A DNA stretch of 38,676 nt from an uncultured Clostridia bacterium (lineage in GTDB: Bacteria > Bacillota > Clostridia > Christensenellales > Aristaeellaceae), in contig CALNAU010000109.1 in assembly GCA_937874275.1 (NCBI GenBank), forward strand, positions 1 to 38,676. Direction: 5' to 3'. The position numbers and the translations under genes were made by a program. Of this stretch, positions 23,725 to 30,268 are shown piece after piece. A model generated the notes under the pieces. That model did no database searches and was not told the DNA's origin. It saw only the letters and a program-made list of their open reading frames with translations. Numbering within the stretch: the stretch's first letter is position 1; each line of letters begins with the position of its first letter.

Positions 23725-24195
23725 ATGTCGTTTGAACAGGTGCAGGCCTATCTGGCGTCCCGGGGGTATGGCGAGCGGGCGATGGCGTTTGATGTGTCCA
23801 GCGCCACGGTGCCGCTGGCGGCGCTGGCGGTGGGGGTAGAGGAGGCGCGGATTGCCAAGACGCTGTCGTTTCGCGCGGCGGATGGCGGCGCGCAGCTGGT
23901 GGTGTGCGCGGGCGATGCCCGTATTGACAACCCCAAGTACAAGGCCCGCTTTGGCACCAAAGCCCGCATGCTGACGGCCGAGGAAGCGCAGCAGGAGACT
24001 GGCCATGCAATTGGCGGCGTGTGCCCCTTTCTGGTAAAGGAGGGCGTGCGCGTCTATCTGGATGAGGCGATGAAACGCTTTGACACCATCTATCCCGCCT
24101 GCGGCAGCGCCAACAGCGCGGTCAAACTGACGCCCGAAGAGTTGGCGCAGCTCAGCGGCGGCGAGTGGGTGGATGTGTGCAAACTCCCCGAATGA
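23725..24195 (+). CDS. YbaK/EbsC family aminoacyl-tRNA deacylase
   Basis: A 156-aa YbaK/ProX-like protein that hydrolyses mischarged tRNA, typically Cys-tRNA(Pro) or Ala-tRNA(Pro). ATG 23725 is preceded by GGGGAGGGG. Conserved parts are EEARIAKTLSFR (Lys of the active site), LVVCAGDARID, IGGVCPF and YLDEAMKRFDTIYPACGSAN, ending with the GSANSAVKL segment typical of the family. A promoter-like CTGTCA (about 23668) and TACAAT (about 23691) lie upstream, so it is probably a separate unit from the NAD operon. It is convergent with the fucosidase gene. Exact tRNA substrate cannot be told by eye. Confidence 0.92.
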   Translation: MSFEQVQAYLASRGYGERAMAFDVSSATVPLAALAVGVEEARIAKTLSFRAADGGAQLVVCAGDARIDNPKYKARFGTKARMLTAEEAQQETGHAIGGVCPFLVKEGVRVYLDEAMKRFDTIYPACGSANSAVKLTPEELAQLSGGEWVDVCKLPE

Positions 24196-24257
24196 TATTC
24201 AGCTCATCAACTCACATCCCAGCAAAAGAAGTTGCGTTGAGATAGGATTACTATATA

Positions 24258-24304
24258 TTAAAGTTCTTTGGGGGTTTGGACCCTTTCTTTTAAGAAAGGG
24301 TCCA
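24258..24304 (+). repeat. TTAAAG-hairpin element between convergent genes (copy 1)
   Basis: TTAAAGTTCTTTGGGGG followed by a perfect 13-bp inverted repeat, TGGACCCTTTCTT 24277-24289 and AAGAAAGGGTCCA 24292-24304. The fucosidase stop codon (24290-24292) is at the hairpin apex. The same plan in reverse orientation is at 35027-35085. It probably also ends transcription, though no long U-tract follows. Confidence 0.6.
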
Positions 24305-25585
24305 ACGTTTTCCTGTCCTTTCGTCTCCCGTCCTCCAACTACCCGTAATCGGCTCAAAGCACACCTGCTCCTCCGCGATGTCCACCGCGATGACGGTGTC
24401 CAGCTGCGGCGGCAGGTCGCCGGGCAGGAGGATGGTCCAGCTGTCGACACCCTCACAGGTGCGTCGCTCACGCAGGGTGAGCGATCGGCCATCGGCCAGC
24501 AGGCGGGCGGACAAGGGCTTGTTCATCATGTTGATAAGGTAAAGCGAATCGCGCGGCGCGAAGCAATGGATATACAGGCGGCCGGGCCGCGCGGTGAAGT
24601 AGATTCCATCCATGTCGTAGGGATAGGCGGAGACGGGGTGGGTGCCGTAGATGCTCTCGCCATTGAGGCGCAGAAAATCGCCAATGGCCAGCAGGCGCTG
24701 GGCGCTTTGCTCGGGTATGCAGCCCAGGTCGTCCGGCCCGATGTTGAGCAGGTAGTTGCCCCCGCGGCTGACCACGCGCACCAGGTCGCGCAGCAACTGC
24801 TGCGCGGGCTTCCAGTCGGTATCAAAGCGGCTGTAGCCCCAGGTGTGGTTGATGGTGGCGGGCACCTCAAAGGGCCCATCGTAGGGCAACAGCGGGATGA
24901 AGTTGTCGCCGGTGGTCATGTAGTCGCCCAGGCCGTGGCCAATGCGGCCGCTGACCAGGCACGCTGGCTGATGCTGCTTCACCAGGTCGCGCAGGCGCCG
25001 GGATTGTTCCGGCGTCATGCTCATGGGCGTGTCAAACCAGATGAGCCCCAGGTCACCATACTGGGTTAACAGCTCTTCCAGCTGGGGGACGCACTTTTGG
25101 GACAGATAGGCGTCAAAGTCCGGGTTGGGGTCGCGCACAATCTGCTCGATGCCGCCGGGGTGATGCCAGTCCTGCGCCTGGGAATAGTAAAAGCACAGCC
25201 GCAGGCCATGACGGTCGCAGGCGCGGCGCAACTCCCGGGCGATGTCGCGGCCAAAGGGGGTAGCGTCCACCACGTTGTAGGCGCTGGCGCGGGAGTGATA
25301 CATGGCGAAGCCATCGTGGTGCTTGGCGGTGAGCACCACGTAGCGCATCCCTGCCCGGGCGGCAAGTGACGCGATGGCATCGGCGTCAAAATGCACCGGA
25401 TTGAAGCGGGCGGCCAACCGCTCGTACGCCGCGGGCGGAATGCGCAGGTCATGCATGATCCATTCGGCGATGTTGTGCGTGCGCTGACCCTTGTATTCCC
25501 CGGCCAGCAGCGCGTACAGCCCCCAGTGAATAAACAGGCCAAACTTGGCCCCCTGCCACCAATCTATCCCAAGTCTTTTGTCCAT
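24290..25585 (-). CDS. Alpha-L-fucosidase (glycoside hydrolase family 29)
   Basis: A 431-aa retaining fucosidase without signal peptide, so probably cytoplasmic. The start ATG 25585 follows GCGGAGGT; further upstream residues look non-coding. The N-terminal TIM barrel starts WWQGAKFGLFIHWGLYALLAGE and contains YVVLTAKHHDGFAMYHSRAS, strongly typical of GH29. The nucleophile is Asp185 in LIWFDTPM. A C-terminal beta-sandwich follows from about residue 340. The reaction releases L-fucose from glycans such as host mucin or milk sugars. The last codons run into a hairpin repeat. It follows the glutaredoxin-like gene after a terminator, so it is probably transcribed separately. Confidence 0.93.
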   Translation of the reverse strand: MDKRLGIDWWQGAKFGLFIHWGLYALLAGEYKGQRTHNIAEWIMHDLRIPPAAYERLAARFNPVHFDADAIASLAARAGMRYVVLTAKHHDGFAMYHSRASAYNVVDATPFGRDIARELRRACDRHGLRLCFYYSQAQDWHHPGGIEQIVRDPNPDFDAYLSQKCVPQLEELLTQYGDLGLIWFDTPMSMTPEQSRRLRDLVKQHQPACLVSGRIGHGLGDYMTTGDNFIPLLPYDGPFEVPATINHTWGYSRFDTDWKPAQQLLRDLVRVVSRGGNYLLNIGPDDLGCIPEQSAQRLLAIGDFLRLNGESIYGTHPVSAYPYDMDGIYFTARPGRLYIHCFAPRDSLYLINMMNKPLSARLLADGRSLTLRERRTCEGVDSWTILLPGDLPPQLDTVIAVDIAEEQVCFEPITGSWRTGDERTGKRWTLS

Positions 25586-25598
25586 CTGTGTACCTCCG

Positions 25599-25640
25599 CA
25601 CCAAACAAAGAAAGAAGGATGCCGCTGCCGGTCATCCTTC
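25599..25640 (-). terminator. Terminator of the NrdD-like/glutaredoxin-like operon
   Basis: GAAGGATG 25614-25621 and CATCCTTC 25633-25640 form an 8-bp stem with an 11-base loop. On the minus strand it is followed by TTTCTTTGTTTGG. It ends the unit of 25659-26217 upstream of the fucosidase gene. Confidence 0.7.
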
Positions 25641-25658
25641 GGTGCTGCCACAGGGCGC

Positions 25659-25934
25659 TTATGCCAGCGCGCTGCGCAGCACATCCTCCACAATCTGCTT
25701 GGTGGCGACGCCCTCATGGGCCTTCACGCCATCCACATAAAAGGTGGGCACATAGTAATAGCTGTGTCCCTGCTTGAGAAAATCGGCGACGCGCTGGGGC
25801 TCCAGCTTTTCGTCAATCATCTCCACCTGCACCTTGGCCAGTTCAGGCTGCTCCTGCTGCAGTTCCTTCAGCCATTGCCTGGCCTGCTGGCAGTAAGGGC
25901 AGGACTCGAAATGGAATAAAATGACGTGCTTCAT
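25659..25934 (-). CDS. Glutaredoxin/NrdH-like thiol oxidoreductase
   Basis: A 91-aa thioredoxin-fold protein. The active site CPYC is at residues 12-15 (HFESCPYCQQARQWLKEL), with the conserved cis-proline in YYYVPTFYVDG and the C-terminal helix GVATKQIVEDVLRSAL. It reduces protein disulfides in the cytoplasm. It begins 10 bases after the stop of an NrdD-tail-like gene and is cotranscribed with it. NrdH-like glutaredoxins can supply electrons to some class III ribonucleotide reductases, so a link to deoxynucleotide synthesis is possible. This link is inference. Confidence 0.9.
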   Translation of the reverse strand: MKHVILFHFESCPYCQQARQWLKELQQEQPELAKVQVEMIDEKLEPQRVADFLKQGHSYYYVPTFYVDGVKAHEGVATKQIVEDVLRSALA

Positions 25935-25944
25935 GCCCGCCTCG

Positions 25945-26217
25945 TCAGGCCTGCAGGCCGTGGGTCACGCGGTCGTGCTCCTCGGCGCGCTTGCCGTTGT
26001 TGAAGCGATCCAGCGTGCCCACCAGGTAGCCGGTGATGCGGCGGATGCGCTCAAAGGGCTGGTTGCCAAAGTCGTAATCTACGTCCACATACTCGCCATC
26101 CAGGTTGAGGGTGATGCGGCGCGGCTCGCGGCCGTACAACTCCTTGGCGCGTTCCAGGTACAGGTTTAGCTCATCCTGCGGCAAAGTGCCGTTGGTTACA
26201 TGAAATTCACAGGCCAT
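25945..26217 (-). CDS. Small NrdD C-terminus-like protein
   Basis: A 90-aa protein starting MACEFHVTNGTLPQDELNLY at 26217, chosen for GGAGG 8 bases upstream. Residues about 60-88 read RRITGYLVGTLDRFNNGKRA then EEHDRVTHG. This matches the last part of anaerobic ribonucleotide reductase NrdD (pattern TGYL-x-FNxGKxxE-x-RVxH), but neither the glycyl radical motif nor the zinc-site cysteines of NrdD are present. It is thus a stand-alone NrdD-tail protein, often annotated as anaerobic ribonucleoside-triphosphate reductase. It is followed by a glutaredoxin-like gene. Function unknown; it could be an accessory or regulator of class III reductase. Confidence 0.78.
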   Translation of the reverse strand: MACEFHVTNGTLPQDELNLYLERAKELYGREPRRITLNLDGEYVDVDYDFGNQPFERIRRITGYLVGTLDRFNNGKRAEEHDRVTHGLQA

Positions 26218-26260
26218 GATATTATCCTCCATCCATCGATCACAATACTCGAACAGCAAC

Positions 26261-26288
26261 ACTATACCACATCTTGTGGTTTTGTAAA
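26261..26288 (-). promoter_or_regulatory. Promoter with perfect operator-like palindrome for the NrdD-like operon
   Basis: On the minus strand TTTACA (26283-26288) and TATAGT (26261-26266) are 16 bases apart. The spacer holds ACCACA-TCT-TGTGGT (26266-26280), a perfect inverted repeat. A weaker copy, TACCAC-GAA-TGGT, begins 32 bases further on at 26297. The placement implies repression; the regulator is unknown. Confidence 0.6.
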
Positions 26289-26342
26289 CCCCATGCTACC
26301 ACGAATGGTTTTATATGACTGCTATTGATAATCAAAATTCAG

Positions 26343-26371
26343 TTGGCATCCCATAGGCGCGGTGCTATAAT
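26343..26371 (+). promoter_or_regulatory. Promoter of the FMN-binding protein gene
   Basis: TTGGCA 26343-26348 and TATAAT 26366-26371, 17 bases apart, with a TGC extended -10. A strong promoter for a probably abundant exported protein. Confidence 0.8.
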
Positions 26372-26408
26372 TGGCTGGGATTCAATTAATAATATCGGAG
26401 GTCTGTGT

Positions 26409-27524
26409 ATGAAGAAAATCCTATCCCTGACCATTGCGTTATGTCTGCTGTTCGCGCTGGGCGCGATGGCGGAGACCACGGTTGTAGAAGGCCAAGGCCA
26501 GGGCTTTGGCGGCGCCGTCAAGGTACAGGTGACCCTGGAAGATGGCAAGATTACCAAGGTTGAGGTGCTGGAACATGCCGAAACCAACGGCATCGGCACC
26601 CCCGCGATTGATGAACTGCCCGGCAAAATCGTGGCTGCTGGCAGCGCGGATGTGGACGGCGTGGCCGGTGCCACCGTCACTTCCGGCGCCATTGTGGAGG
26701 CCGTGAAGGCCGCCCTGGCTGCGACGCAGCCCGCGGAAGCCCAGCCCACCGAGGCTCAGCCCGCCGAGACCCAACCCGCGGAAGCCCAGCCCACCGAGGC
26801 TCAGCCTGCAGAGGCGCAGCCCACCGAAGCCCAGCCTGTTGAGGCACAGCCCGCCGAAGCGCAGCCCCTGCCTGAGGCAGAGCAGTACTTTGGCTTTGGC
26901 GTCGTGTCCAGCGGCCGCATCGGCCCCGGCAAGGATGACAAGGAAGTCCAGGTCTACAGTTTCAACCAGGTGATGGCCAGCGTCGTCTTTGACAAGGACG
27001 GCAAGATTCTCTTCTGCCACCTGGATCAACTCGAGGTCGCTACCCCCAACTATGATGGCGCCAGCATGCCCCATTTCTCCGGCTTCCCCGGCCAGAGTGC
27101 GCTGAACTACGACAGCGACCACGATGCGAAAATTGACAGCGAGCTCGAGCAGACCGAAGACAACTATATGGCGGAGTTCGGCACCTGGCTGACCAAGCGC
27201 GCCCGCGGCGAAGGCTACAAGATGGGCACCGGCACCTGGTCCACCCAGATGGATGCCTATGAAAAGCTGTTCGTCGGCAACACGGTGGAAGAAGTGCAGG
27301 AGTGGTTTGACAAGTACACCGCCAAGAACGGCCGCCCCCTGAAGGCCGACCAGAAGGACGAGGGCGATTTGGCCAAGTACAACGCGCTGAGCGACGATGA
27401 GAAGGCCATGCTGGCCGACGTGACCAGCGCAGCCACCATGAGCCTCAACGACAGCCATGGCGACATCGTGGGCGCCCTGAAGGCCGCCTTTGACAACCGC
27501 ATCCCCTTCGCCCTGGCCAAATAA
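26409..27524 (+). CDS. Exported FMN-binding domain protein with proline-rich linker
   Basis: A 371-aa exported protein. The start ATG 26409 follows GGAGG. The signal peptide MKKILSLTIALCLLFALGAM lacks a lipobox. An FMN_bind domain (about 25-103) ends in DGVAGATVTSGAI, close to the DxxSGATxTS site where ApbE attaches FMN to threonine. A linker (107-153) of repeated QPAEA/QPTEA follows, then a second domain (about 157-370) with IGPGKDDKEVQVYSFNQVMA and near its end ADVTSAATMSLNDSHGDI. That resembles a second flavinylation site with Ala for Gly. Flavinylated extracytoplasmic proteins move electrons at the cell surface; no ApbE or membrane reductase gene is in the window. It is monocistronic, followed by a chain of hairpins. 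Confidence 0.85.
   Translation: MKKILSLTIALCLLFALGAMAETTVVEGQGQGFGGAVKVQVTLEDGKITKVEVLEHAETNGIGTPAIDELPGKIVAAGSADVDGVAGATVTSGAIVEAVKAALAATQPAEAQPTEAQPAETQPAEAQPTEAQPAEAQPTEAQPVEAQPAEAQPLPEAEQYFGFGVVSSGRIGPGKDDKEVQVYSFNQVMASVVFDKDGKILFCHLDQLEVATPNYDGASMPHFSGFPGQSALNYDSDHDAKIDSELEQTEDNYMAEFGTWLTKRARGEGYKMGTGTWSTQMDAYEKLFVGNTVEEVQEWFDKYTAKNGRPLKADQKDEGDLAKYNALSDDEKAMLADVTSAATMSLNDSHGDIVGALKAAFDNRIPFALAK
26727..26867 (+). repeat. In-frame pentapeptide-coding tandem repeat
   Basis: About nine copies of a 15-base unit encoding QPxEA (x is A, T or V, with one QPAET) make a 47-residue linker between two domains of the FMN-binding protein. Copies differ at wobble positions, so the repeat is not very recent, but the array may change in length between strains. 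Confidence 0.9.
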
Positions 27525-27542
27525 AACCAATACCAACCCCTG

Positions 27543-27804
27543 GGCCGCTGTGCAAGCACAGCGGCCTCACGCCGTCAAAAAACCTTCGGTTTCTTGACGG
27601 GAAGGAACGTTAGGCCATCCGCCTCTCACTTCGTTCTCGGGCGGCGGATGGCAAGGAAACCCTGGCTTTGCCAGGCCTTTCGCCCCACCGCACATGTCGC
27701 TGGGGCGGATTTCTATCAGAGGGCTCCGCCCTCCGATACCTGCCTGATTCTACTTCTTGGACCATCTGGGCCGCTGTGTAAACATAGCGGTCCTTCGATT
27801 TTTT
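27543..27804 (+). other. Block of seven consecutive hairpins ending in an intrinsic terminator
   Basis: The intergenic stretch holds, in order: GGCCGCTGTGC/GCACAGCGGCC (27543-27566, 11 bp); CCGTCAA/TTGACGG (27572-27600); GCCATCCGCC/GGCGGATGGC (27614-27652); CCTGGC/GCCAGG (27661-27675); CGCCCCA/TGGGGCG (27681-27707); GAGGGC/GCCCTC (27719-27733); and GGGCCGCTGTGT/ACATAGCGGTCC (27768-27793), followed by TTTTTT at 27799-27804. The first and last hairpins share GGGCCGCTGTG and may be copies. No open frame with a ribosome binding site fits. It could be a structured small RNA or a long 3' UTR of the FMN-binding protein mRNA, or a mobile repeat of hairpins. The last hairpin is a true terminator. Confidence 0.6.
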
Positions 27805-27850
27805 CAGTCAATGCAATTTCGCTTGGCGTTTCTTTCACTTTAGCGAAGTA

Positions 27851-27879
27851 TTGACGCGCGTTTTCAACAATCTTATAAT
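27851..27879 (+). promoter_or_regulatory. Sigma-A promoter of the PrsW sigma cassette
   Basis: TTGACG 27851-27856 and TATAAT 27874-27879 are 17 bases apart, about 75 bases before the sigma start. The cassette therefore has at least one house-keeping promoter; no ECF-type promoter was recognised. Confidence 0.8.
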
Positions 27880-27954
27880 AAATTATCCCAGACAATGGCC
27901 TTCGGCGTGGTCCTTCCTGACCAAGCGCGGTTCTGCCGTATTGAAAGGGGATTC

Positions 27955-28521
27955 ATGCAGGAGCGAAGCGAGGAATTAGACTTATACCACCGCGTATGTT
28001 CGGGCGATGAATCGGCGCTGGAAGCGCTGATTGCGCAATACCGCACGGGCTTGACGCTGTTTATTTACAGCATTGTGCACAACCGCGAGGACGCGGAGGA
28101 TTTGATGATTGATGCCTTTGCCGAGCTGGTGGCCAGCTGCGGCCGTTTTCGTGGCCAATCGTCGCTGAAAACCTATCTGTTTGGCATCGCGCGGCACCTA
28201 GCGCTGCACCAAAGCCGAAAATCCAGAGAGATACCCATGGAAACCGAGCAGGTTGTCCGCATGCAGCCGACGCCCCAAGGCGCCATCAGCGCGGAGGAGG
28301 ATTGGTTGAAGCGCGAAAACGTATCCACGCTGTATACTGCCATCGGCAAGCTGCATCCCGATTATCGCCAGGCGCTGGTGCTGGTATTCCTGCAGGGGAT
28401 GAACCAGCGCGAGGCGGCGCAGATTATGAAAAAGAACCAGACGCAGTTTTCCCACCTGATTGCCCGCGGAAAGCAGGCACTGCGGCGCCTGTTGGAGGAA
28501 CATGAATCGCATGAAAAGTAA
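27955..28521 (+). CDS. ECF-type RNA polymerase sigma factor
   Basis: A 188-aa ECF sigma. ATG 27955 was chosen because AAAGGGG lies 5-8 bases upstream; sequence before it in frame is unlike the family. Region 2 spans about 25-95 (ALIAQYRTGLTLFIYSIVHN, followed by REDAEDLMIDAF). Region 4 is at about 128-182 with helix-turn-helix LQGMNQREAAQIMKKNQTQF. The gene overlaps the next one, encoding a small membrane protein, by 20 bases, and an intramembrane protease follows. The grouping resembles the Bacillus SigW-RsiW-PrsW pathway, but here all parts are in one operon. The stimulus is unknown. Confidence 0.92.
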   Translation: MQERSEELDLYHRVCSGDESALEALIAQYRTGLTLFIYSIVHNREDAEDLMIDAFAELVASCGRFRGQSSLKTYLFGIARHLALHQSRKSREIPMETEQVVRMQPTPQGAISAEEDWLKRENVSTLYTAIGKLHPDYRQALVLVFLQGMNQREAAQIMKKNQTQFSHLIARGKQALRRLLEEHESHEK

Positions 28522-28837
28522 CAGCGAAGTGGCGGCGGAAAGCATCCGCCGGGCCAACGTCATGATACGGGAACGCCGCATCCGAAAAAGCAGCTACCTG
28601 CACGCGGGCGCGGTGATGGCCAGCCTGGTGCTGATTGTAGCGCTGGCCTGGGCCATTCCCAAAGAGGGGTATCTATCAAACAGCACGCAGGCCACCTCGC
28701 ACACATTGGGCGCGTTGTTTGTCAGCAATGGCGTGCTTGGCTACATTGTCGTGGGCGTGCTGGCCTTCGTGCTGGGCGTATGTGTGGCGCTGCTGGGCAG
28801 CTGGCTGCGCAACAGGGAAGGAAAGGGGCGCCTGTAA
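28502..28837 (+). CDS. Small two-span membrane protein, candidate anti-sigma factor
   Basis: A 111-aa protein. GGAGG at 28494-28498 lies close to ATG 28502; ATG 28511 is an alternative. It has a basic cytoplasmic N-terminus of about 38 residues (ESIRRANVMIRERRIRKSSY), a first span at about 41-60 (AGAVMASLVLIVALAWAI), a short outside loop (PKEGYLSNSTQATSHTLG) and a second span at about 78-100 (IVVGVLAFVLGVCVALLGSW). No zinc-binding anti-sigma motif is present. Its overlap with the sigma gene and the following PrsW protease make it a candidate sigma inhibitor or PrsW substrate. This rests on context only; no family is recognised. Confidence 0.65.
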   Translation: MNRMKSNSEVAAESIRRANVMIRERRIRKSSYLHAGAVMASLVLIVALAWAIPKEGYLSNSTQATSHTLGALFVSNGVLGYIVVGVLAFVLGVCVALLGSWLRNREGKGRL

Positions 28838-28855
28838 CGCCCCGGGGCGATTGGC

Positions 28856-29500
28856 ATGATTTACGCCGAAAACATCTTCATATGCCTGGCGGCGCCGCTG
28901 CTGGTCTCCCTGCTGTTTTTGCGGGCGGGCAGCCGGCGCTTTGCGTTGCACTTCACCATCGGCATGGCGGTGTGCTTGCTCAGCGCTTATTTCAACAGCT
29001 TCATCAGCGCCACCAGCGGCAGCGATTCGCTGGACGCGGTGATTGTCATCGCCCCCATGGTAGAGGAAATCGGCAAGTTTTTGCCGCTGTTATATGTGAT
29101 GATGATGGCGGAGCCCTCGCCCCGCCGCTTGCTGGATACGGCGCTTGCCATGGGTGTCGGCTTTGCCACGTTCGAAAACGCGTGCTACCTCACGCTGGTT
29201 GATACCAGCGATCTGCTCAACATGGTGCTGCGCGGGCTGGCGGTAGGCGCCATGCATATCGGCAGCACCGCCTTCATGGGCGCCAGCCTCAGCTACAGCC
29301 GTCAGGCGGGCTGGCCCAAGGCAACGGCCATGATGGGCGTGGTCTCCATCTCCATCGTGTATCACGCGGTGTACAACCTGCTAGTCTCGTTCCCCGGGCC
29401 CATGCGCTGGCTGGGGTATGTGGTGCCGCTGCTGTTTGCCCTGTGGCTGCGCCTGTTTCCCATGCGCGTGCCCCCGGCGCCGGAACAGCAGGCGGCCTGA
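28856..29500 (+). CDS. prsW: PrsW-family intramembrane metalloprotease
   Basis: A 214-aa protein with about seven or eight spans and the complete PrsW active-site set: Glu70-Glu71 with Lys74 in APMVEEIGKF, Phe106-Glu107-Asn108 in FATFENACY, His134 in AMHIGSTA, and His170 with Asn174 in YHAVYN. In Bacillus subtilis, PrsW makes the first cut in the anti-sigma factor RsiW and so releases SigW. Here prsW is only 18 bases after the small membrane protein and in the same operon as an ECF sigma, so it probably controls that sigma. The small neighbour is the most likely substrate. Family assignment is firm; the substrate is inferred. Confidence 0.88.
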   Translation: MIYAENIFICLAAPLLVSLLFLRAGSRRFALHFTIGMAVCLLSAYFNSFISATSGSDSLDAVIVIAPMVEEIGKFLPLLYVMMMAEPSPRRLLDTALAMGVGFATFENACYLTLVDTSDLLNMVLRGLAVGAMHIGSTAFMGASLSYSRQAGWPKATAMMGVVSISIVYHAVYNLLVSFPGPMRWLGYVVPLLFALWLRLFPMRVPPAPEQQAA

Positions 29501-29537
29501 TGATGCCTTTGCGTATCATTGTTATAAAGGAGTCCAT

Positions 29538-30206
29538 GTGGGATCCATCGAGCTGTGGGATAACCTGATACAGCTGGCGGTCAGCGGCATCAGCAGCCTG
29601 TGGGCGCTGTGGCTGTACCGCAAGGGGCACGCGCGCCATTTCTCCTTTCTATGCGGGGCGTTGATGTGCTGGTCGCTCGGGCTGATGTACTGGCTGCTGT
29701 ATTATATGCTGCGTGGCTACTCCCCGCCCGAGCCCAGCCCGGCCAACTTCGCCTGGTCCGGCTCGCACCTGTTTTTGATATCCGTCGCCATCAGCATGGC
29801 AAGCGATGAAGAGCGCGCGTGGCATCCCCCGCTTGCGCTGCTCGCACCCGCGCTCACGCTGCCCTTTACCTATACCTGGTTCGCGCTGGGCGAGGTCACC
29901 AGCCCCACCATCAACCTGTTATGGGGGTTGGGGTTCGCGGTGCTCAGCTATGTCAGCCTGCGCGGTCTGATGTACGCCCACAGGCAGCGCGACCGCAGGC
30001 GTATTCTGTACCACGCCCTTGTGCTGGCGCTGGTATTGTTCAACGAGATGATGCTGCACATCTCCCTGTTCCTCTGGCCGGAGGACTACCTGCATTTCAA
30101 TGGGTATTACGCGTTTGACATGCTGGTCACGCTGATGCTGGCGCTGCTCACCCCCGCGCTGATCCGCGCCGCGGCAGAGCGGCCAGTCAACATCGCGCGT
30201 GCCTGA
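29538..30206 (+). CDS. Seven-span membrane protein of unknown function
   Basis: A 222-aa hydrophobic protein. The GTG start at 29538 was chosen because AAAGGAG lies 5 bases upstream; the overlapping ATG at 29536 is out of frame. Seven hydrophobic segments can be counted, for example LIQLAVSGISSLWALWLY, LCGALMCWSLGLMYWLLYYM, LALLAPALTLPFTYTWFAL and ALVLALVLFNEMMLHISLFL. It lies 37 bases after prsW and before a strong terminator, so it is the last gene of the sigma cassette. It may be a sensor or an effector of the envelope response. No family was recognised. Confidence 0.75.
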   Translation: MGSIELWDNLIQLAVSGISSLWALWLYRKGHARHFSFLCGALMCWSLGLMYWLLYYMLRGYSPPEPSPANFAWSGSHLFLISVAISMASDEERAWHPPLALLAPALTLPFTYTWFALGEVTSPTINLLWGLGFAVLSYVSLRGLMYAHRQRDRRRILYHALVLALVLFNEMMLHISLFLWPEDYLHFNGYYAFDMLVTLMLALLTPALIRAAAERPVNIARA

Positions 30207-30218
30207 TCAGAACTCATA

Positions 30219-30258
30219 AAAGGCTGCCCGCAACTGCTTGCGGGCAGCCTTTCCTTAT
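30219..30258. terminator. Strong intrinsic terminator between convergent operons
   Basis: AAAGGCTGCCCGCAA 30219-30233 and TTGCGGGCAGCCTTT 30238-30252 form a perfect 15-bp stem with a 4-base loop, followed by CCTTAT on the plus strand. A-rich and T-rich ends make it work in both directions. Confidence 0.9.
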
Positions 30259-30268
30259 ATAGGTCAAG

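Noticed and set aside
26266..26312. Tandem NrdR boxes
   Set aside because: The 32-base phasing fits, but the centre between CACA and TGTG is 3 bases rather than the longer centre of NrdR boxes and the second copy is weak; kept only as an unnamed operator.
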